Source of the DNA: Thamnaconus septentrionalis
Lineage: Eukaryota; Chordata; Actinopteri; Tetraodontiformes; Monacanthidae
Length of the DNA: 64,000 nucleotides
NCBI GenBank assembly: GCA_009823395.1
Contig: CM020519.1
Span: 15,001,001 to 15,065,000, forward strand
Direction: 5' to 3'
Positions 53,925-64,000 of the stretch are shown piece by piece (the stretch's first letter is position 1; every line of letters starts with the position of its first letter). The notes under the pieces are model-generated. The model did no database searches. It saw only the letters and a program-made list of their open reading frames with translations, and had not been told where the DNA came from. Position numbers and translations under genes: made by a program.

Positions 53925-54268
53925 TCTGAGGAGAAACACCAAGTGTGACAGTGAGCTCAGAACCCAGTGAGAAGAGGAAAAAACTCCCTCACTGAGTTTC
54001 CAGTGAGATTAAGCAGACACGGGTCTGATTTTGTTGACTCAGATCACATTTAACGTGTTTTTTAGTCTGTGGCGACTCACCTGCAGCACCAGCAGCAACG
54101 CCTCAAAGTGGAGCCTGACAAAAATGAACTTCACTCTCAGCATCTCTTGCTGGTTCCGCCCCCAACTGTGGCCCCCTCCATCCAGTCTACCTCTACTGCT
54201 CCTACGTTTACAAGTAGTCACATGATGTGTGTGTGTGTGTGTGTCTTCGTTAATGATAGACGTCGTTC

Positions 54269-54397
54269 TTTCTTCTTTCAAGACTAAGGTTTTTTTTTTT
54301 TTTTTTTCGATGGTTTTATCTTGACATGTTTCGGCGGAGAGGCGGAAGCCAAAACATGTCAACTCGGAAAAAAGAACCCTTGTCTTGAAAGAAGAAA
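54269..54397. repeat. Fold-back inverted repeat next to the NLR remnant
   Basis: TTTCTTCTTTCAAGAC at 54269 pairs with GTCTTGAAAGAAGAAA ending at 54397. Inside, TTGACATGTTTCGGC pairs with GCCAAAACATGTCAA. A T-run interrupts the left arm. Confidence 0.75.
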
Positions 54398-54699
54398 CAG
54401 CGACAGCATACAATAACTGGATTGCTGGCATTGAGTGCAGATTATACCAAATTGAAGATCTTTGCTGCACTTCCAAGCTATTGTAAAACTTTGTATTGTG
54501 TGAATCTGTCTTTAATCACTCAGCGCCCAGACCAACTCATTCAACAACCCTGCAGATGACAGACCCTTAAACGTTACACAATAAAAAACGAAACAAAACT
54601 GTACTGAACTAAAATTTAAAACTAATAAAATTATTGTTTATTGCATTTAAACATATACGACGCTGTTATTTATAACACCACAATACGGCTCAGATTAGG

Positions 54700-54888
54700 A
54701 TTTTGTGATTTATTTATTTTTTAACAGAGGCATATCTAAGCCTAATAGTTTGACTCTTTATTTTATTCCGGCATTCTTTCGGTCACCTAAATCACCAAGG
54801 GTCCTTGAATGCGTAGTCCACCGACATTCTGAAGTTGGCCAAGCGTTTGACAGGGAAGCGGTGTCTCAACGACTTAACTCAGTTTCAG
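54700..54888 (+). other. hadhb: Possible non-coding first exon of hadhb
   Basis: A good donor (CAG followed by GTAAGG at 54889) about 760 bases upstream of the coding start, and an acceptor at 55645 six bases before the ATG, suggest a 5' untranslated exon. Its start is not determinable from the sequence. Confidence 0.35.
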
Positions 54889-55651
54889 GTAAGGTCAGCC
54901 TATCACCTTTATTACTAATATCTCGTTGTTTAAGTATGACAGTAATTAGACTGCAGCCATACCTTTCTGCGGCAACTAACAGAACAAATCCATTCGAATC
55001 TTTGGCTGTAATAGCAATGCTAGCTTGAACGACACATCCAAAGGTTGAACTCCCTGGTAGCTGTGTGCAATTTTAACACGATTAAATTCAGACGATTTTT
55101 AAATTGCCGTTGCATTAGTGAAAGCAATACGATGCTATATATTTTTCTACCTTTTCCGTAATAGTAAACTGTACTTTTTTGTGTCCGTCATTCACGAGAT
55201 GAGAATGTAGGTGAAGGGTCACAGCTAGGTTAACGTCAGAAGGTTTGACTGGGTGACCGTCGCAGTGGCCCACATTATAAATACACGTGTGTGGAACGCC
55301 TAATTTTCGCAATACCTACATTTTAACCATGTTGGTCAGACCTTTTCTTTAGGTTTCACATACGCAAACTCCTAAAACACCGTTCGAGCCAAATCCCGAC
55401 CTTTTACCCACTGATATAAATAGGGCTGTCTCTCTCAGGTGCTTTATAGCGTCTCTGCCGTATGATGACAAACTTGGCCACGACTGGAGTAACTTTGTGA
55501 TGTCAAGGTCTGCAGTTGCAGTGCTTTGGTGTTGGACGCACCCCATGTCCGTTATTAATTATTCAATAAAGCGCATTGTCGTTGGAATTATTCTATTAGA
55601 AGCTAACGTGAAACATTTTCCTGAACAGTTTCATTTTGTCCGCAGAATACA

Positions 55652-59939
<4,288 letters not shown>

Positions 59940-60195
59940 AGTCAAACAGCCCTGAGACTTCATGTTCATTGTGACGCGAGGTAGCGACCTGGACAACAGT
60001 GTGTACATACTAGCACCACTTTGCCTTGATTATTGAGAAGTCAGATGCAATGTGTGAGCGTGTTGAAGAACGTGCGTGCATTGTTTCAGGGTGGTACATA
60101 ACAGCAGTAAATGTGTTGAGCAATGATGAGCAAGGTCTTGGACTTGGAAGAGTGCCAAGACGAGGACGATCACTGAGTCAGTTGTAACATAGAAA

Positions 60196-60201
60196 AATAA
60201 A
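60196..60201 (+). terminator. hadhb: Polyadenylation signal AATAAA of hadhb
   Basis: AATAAA lies 257 bases after the hadhb stop codon at 59937-59939. Confidence 0.6.
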
Positions 60202-61775
60202 GCACTCAGAACTAGAGCGATGTGTATGTTTATAAATGATGTAATATGTCTTTCTTATCAACTGTTGAAATTAAATGACCATGCTGACGCTAATTTCATC
60301 ATTTTGTCTTTCGTTATTCTTGCATTCTGCTGATAATATTTACATTTAATGTAAAGATTTTGTCACTAATTTTGTTCTTGATTGGAAAATTTGGGTTGGG
60401 GCATTAAATGTGCATGGCTGCATCTCAGCGTATATAAATGTGCATGTGTAAGACTGCAGTAAATCCTGGACAATCCATTTAATGTCAAAGATACATCACA
60501 GTTACCATCAACATCCTGTCAAAGTAGACAGTAGGTTCTTGTAAGTGCTTCTTGTTGAAAATTCACCATAGAAGAAATTGTTAGCCAGCGAGTAGCAGAA
60601 TTCTTGTGCGATGCCACAGGCAACCAAAGTTCTTGTCTTATACTAGGCCAGCCAGGGGTGCTGGCTGTGTTAGTACCATATGTCTAAGAGGATATGGAGA
60701 TGTATATCAGACTAGGAACCCTTTGGTACTGTACAGAGCAAAAAAAAAAAAAAAACGAGGTAGAAAAACAATGTAGTATTTCCCTCGATAAGGTTTCAGC
60801 TAAATATTCATAATGGCTTAGGTACATTTAAATGCTGATAGATTCCCCCACACCCGTAAGCTGGTGAATTATTTGTGCATAAAACTGCTACCTGGGGGTT
60901 TGGAGCTTATCTTTCTGTGAATTTCCTGACACATTACAGTGCTCTTCCAGACTGACTGAAGGCCTTGATGCACGGGTGTCAACTTCAGACAGCATTGATA
61001 GGTTATGTTTAATTCAGCAGGGACGCAAACTATTGAAAGCGACGAAGATCAATGTACAGGCCCTTTTGTGTTCCCATGAAAAAACAGCAAATATGTGTGT
61101 GAGAGACGAGGGGGAAGGGGGAATTTTTTTTTTTGTGTGTGTGTGTGTTCGTGTTTGCAACCTGCATGACGATGTGTCAGCAGCAGACTGGCTTTGCATG
61201 GATTCCTCAGGCTTAATTGATGCTGAATAATGCTGTCTGCTCCTGACAAGTCGACTGGTGTTACTGGGGTGATAAAGAGGCCTGCTCGACTTCCCCGTGA
61301 TCACTGTAACAAATGGTGTTTTCACCAAAGTCACATTATTGCCAGTTACGGCCATAATGGAGATACTCAGACGCAAATGATACAATGAACAGCACGTTGA
61401 ATGTACAGTTTAGGTGGAATTGAAAATGTCAAAACTACAGGAAAGCCAAGAGGAACGTGTGGAAGCTGCAACGATGTACGGAGAAGAACTCGGTCAGCGG
61501 GAGAAACAGCGATAGAATGAAAAATTACGGTTTATAGGCGGTGAAGATCCGTACGAGCGAGGCCCCTCTTCTTGGAAAGATGACCCGACAGTTCTACTTT
61601 CAACATCATATCCAGAAAATAGTGAACCACCTCGTCTTTTCACCAAGCCCATACACAGCTAAAGACCTCATAAAGATTTTGATACCTATCACCAGATAGT
61701 GTGCAGCTGGGTGAGGGAGACACAGTCTCAGCTCATGGATGGCATGTGTGTAATAAAAGTCAATGTAAGCGATGC

Positions 61776-61925
61776 TCTGTCTCAGTGGTTACCAACCCTG
61801 CTTCTGGAGATCTACAGTCCTGCGTGTTTCAGATATTTCTCCAATCTAACACACCTGATTATAAATATTCGTTATCATTATCAGCCGGCCGAAGCTCATC
61901 AAGGGCTTGATAAACAGTTAAAATG
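61776..61925 (+). mobile_element. Short dispersed teleost element
   Basis: CAGTGGTTACCAACCCTGCT, then CTGGAGATCTACAGTCCTGC and CTAACACACCTGATTA, is the layout of a very common fish DNA-element family. It is identified from memory of that pattern only. Confidence 0.5.
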
Positions 61926-62067
61926 GACGGAAAAGAATAAGTGAGTGTTTTTTTTATGTGATGAAGTGAAGCTTACATCCCACTGACATACAATCAATTT
62001 ATCAGTTACAGATAGATAGATAGATAGAAAGATAGATAGATGGATAGTTAAGTTGAATTTGTTAAAG

Positions 62068-62603
62068 CAGCTCTAGGTAACTTTTCGACCATAAAACTAT
62101 GATTCCGAACTCAGTAAAGCGGTAGATAAACGATTAATACGATCAATGGTGCCACATCAATAAACTAGCGCTGCTAGCGTGTTTACTTCGTCACTTGGCC
62201 ATTTCCACCGAATCAATGCGACGTTGCGTCGTCTGAACAGTTGCTGTAGGCATTACAGCTACACGGGTTTGTAACCTGTTGTAATATTATAACCATTGTA
62301 CACCACATCATTTCCAAGCAATTTACATCGACGAGAACGACGCGAACCAAGCGCAAAACACTGCCGTCTGTCTAAGCAATACACCATCCTTGTTTGTGTA
62401 ATTGTAGTTGTCTGTCACGTTCAAAAGAACAATATAACAATATTTAAAACAAACAAACAAACGTGTATGCCAGCTCTGTCAACAAACCCACGTGAAGGAC
62501 AGGTGTGAAGGACAGGTATTTTTCCTCTTGAAGACACCGGCAAAGAGTATTTGCGGTTCTCAACCAGCAGGGAGTAGTAATGAGTCCAAGTTACCTAGAG
62601 CTG
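62068..62603. mobile_element. Inverted-repeat MITE downstream of hadhb
   Basis: CAGCTCTAGGTAACTT at 62068 and its exact reverse complement AAGTTACCTAGAGCTG ending at 62603 bound 536 bases with no coding capacity. Confidence 0.8.
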
Positions 62604-63199
62604 TCATTTTTGTGTCAATAAAATCACAGATTTTGCCAGCCAGCTCCTTTTTTTGCCCCTCTCCTTAATTTTTGATGACTTTTGGTAGTCTAAAGTATTT
62701 CGGATGTTTTTCTGGGTCTTGCAGCCAAAAACACGTCAATCAATAATTAACAATTTTGTGCGACAATAATCTGGTTTTGTTGCTACGTACGCAGTCTAAT
62801 CGCAGCGCTAGTATCTCTCCAACATGGCAACTTCCTGTTTTGATGACGCTACGTGAAAACACTCCATTAGTGTGGGGGGAAATTGGGAATAGGGATGGCA
62901 GATTAACTTTAACAACTTTTCGGACGTAGGCCCTGCCTTCCCGGTACGACGCCTTTCTAACTCAGGTTGTGGAGGAGCCAAACTTCCACAACCTGTCGTA
63001 GTGTTTGTCTAATTGACAGCGGATGGGTAAATTTATATAAACACATCGCCTCTACCATCCCGTCAGCGCTCACCGGGGAATCCGCTCTGTTCATCACACG
63101 CGCGCACCCCGGGTTGGGGCGGGGGTTGGAGGGAGGGCTTGTTAAAACAACTTCCGCCAGACACTTCCGTTTAAAATGTATTTAAAGATTTAATTCTGC

Positions 63200-63416
63200 C
63201 AGTTTAAGGAATCCTTGACTCGGAGCGGGGGAGCGGGAGGAAGCTGATTAATGCAACCAAGGCTGTCACACACGGGCTACGGGCGGAGGGGAATAAAATA
63301 TATATATATATATATATATATAAGAAAGCACCAACGTTTCACTGCCGAGGCGAAACGGAGCTCGAATGTAAATAGCAGAAAGAGAGACAGAGAGAGTTTT
63401 GTGTTTTTAAAGCTTC

Positions 63417-63478
<62 letters not shown>

Positions 63479-63664
63479 TCAGCCCCCTGCGAGACACCGG
63501 AGACACGCAGACACACGCCGACGTAGCGGGGCCGCCTGCCTCTCTGCCTCTCCCCGCCTCGGCGGGCCTTTGATCAGGCGGAACCTTTTATGGAGAATGA
63601 CTGGCGAATGCACCCGCTGCTGTCACTACAAATCTACTTCACCGAGGGGAAGGAGGAGACGCCG

Positions 63665-63702
<38 letters not shown>

Positions 63703-63834
63703 CGCGTTCTCGGTGCCCGTGCGCAGAGCAGAAGGAGAGACTCGACGTGCGCGTCGCTGCGTCTTTCATCCCGTCCCAGGCTGCTCACGCGGGGCGGCGC
63801 GCGCGCTACTTCCACCTGCTACTTCCGCTCTGCA
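63200..63834 (+). promoter_or_regulatory. GC-rich region, candidate promoter and first exon of the next gene
   Basis: CpG-rich sequence contains TA, GA (63424-63476) and GT (63668-63701) runs. A good donor context, CTGCAG followed by GTGGGC, occurs at 63834/63835. An ATG at 63590 opens 90 codons, but the product includes a Cys-Val run from the GT repeat and resembles no family I know. A non-coding or partly coding first exon is the best guess. Confidence 0.3.
63424..63476 (+). repeat. GA dinucleotide array
   Basis: Pure AG/GA repeats follow an A-run, in the GC-rich right-hand region. Confidence 0.95.
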
Positions 63835-64000
63835 GGTGGGCGCGCGAGCCGAGCGACGTTAAACCAACTGTACAGCGTTGTCCAGTTTTACACTTTTGCA
63901 TTTTTTTTTTTTTTTAACTAAATCTGTAACTTATGTGTCGCTAACTCTTAAGAAAATAACCTTGTTGATCAATTAAGAACAGTGTTTCTCAATTGGTGGG

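Larger units (their letters stand above)
60210..63200. other. Intergenic region downstream of hadhb
   Basis: No exon is recognised. The region contains a short dispersed element at 61776-61925, a GATA run at about 62010-62045 and an inverted-repeat transposon at 62068-62603. Confidence 0.5.

Overview
This is a nuclear genomic window from a ray-finned fish, most likely a percomorph-type teleost. The evidence is interrupted vertebrate genes with GT-AG introns, a fish-specific NLR remnant (FISNA plus leucine-rich repeats), and many short teleost-type DNA transposons and SINEs. There are no prokaryotic features. Almost every long open reading frame outside the exons below is chance or low-complexity sequence.

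Layout. (1) About 121-24779, minus strand: the 5' part of a giant nesprin gene, best matched to nesprin-2 (syne2). I could chain 37 coding exons with consistent splice phases. They encode about 2,110 residues: two calponin-homology domains, then spectrin-like rod. The gene runs off the left edge. (2) About 26640-28470, plus: atp5mj, the 6.8-kDa subunit of mitochondrial ATP synthase, divergent from syne2. (3) 31071-46043, plus: garem2, a GRB2-associated adaptor with an N-terminal CABIT domain and C-terminal SAM domain, in seven coding exons. Its reading frame is broken in exon 5 and again in exon 7 as the sequence stands. (4) 51986-53924, minus: a degraded NLRC3-like gene whose NACHT domain has been cut out. 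(5) About 54700-60205, plus: hadhb, the beta subunit of the mitochondrial trifunctional protein, intact in 15 coding exons (473 residues). (6) 60210-64000: no gene recognised, but a GC-rich, repeat-bearing stretch near the right edge could be the first exon of the next gene.

The genes do not form a functional unit. Two serve mitochondria (ATP synthase and fatty-acid beta-oxidation), one the nuclear envelope, one receptor tyrosine kinase signalling. The garem2-hadhb neighbourhood recalls human chromosome 2p23, where hadha lies between them head-to-head with hadhb. Here no hadha sequence is visible in that interval, which holds NLR debris and transposons.

Repeats are the other theme. Several inverted-repeat transposon families recur: four hAT-like copies, one with a decayed transposase start; four copies of a family with termini reading AGTGTGTAATATTTGG; one TTAA-flanked 1.5-kb element; and several single elements. 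There are also tRNA-derived SINE pieces, two fold-back hairpins, a 740-bp pyrimidine-rich tract abutting a garem2 splice acceptor, and a 143-bp block shared at one mismatch between the NLR remnant's flank and a hadhb intron. I found no evidence of a wholly new biological system; the NLR remnant, the missing hadha and the garem2 frame breaks are what most deserve checking.
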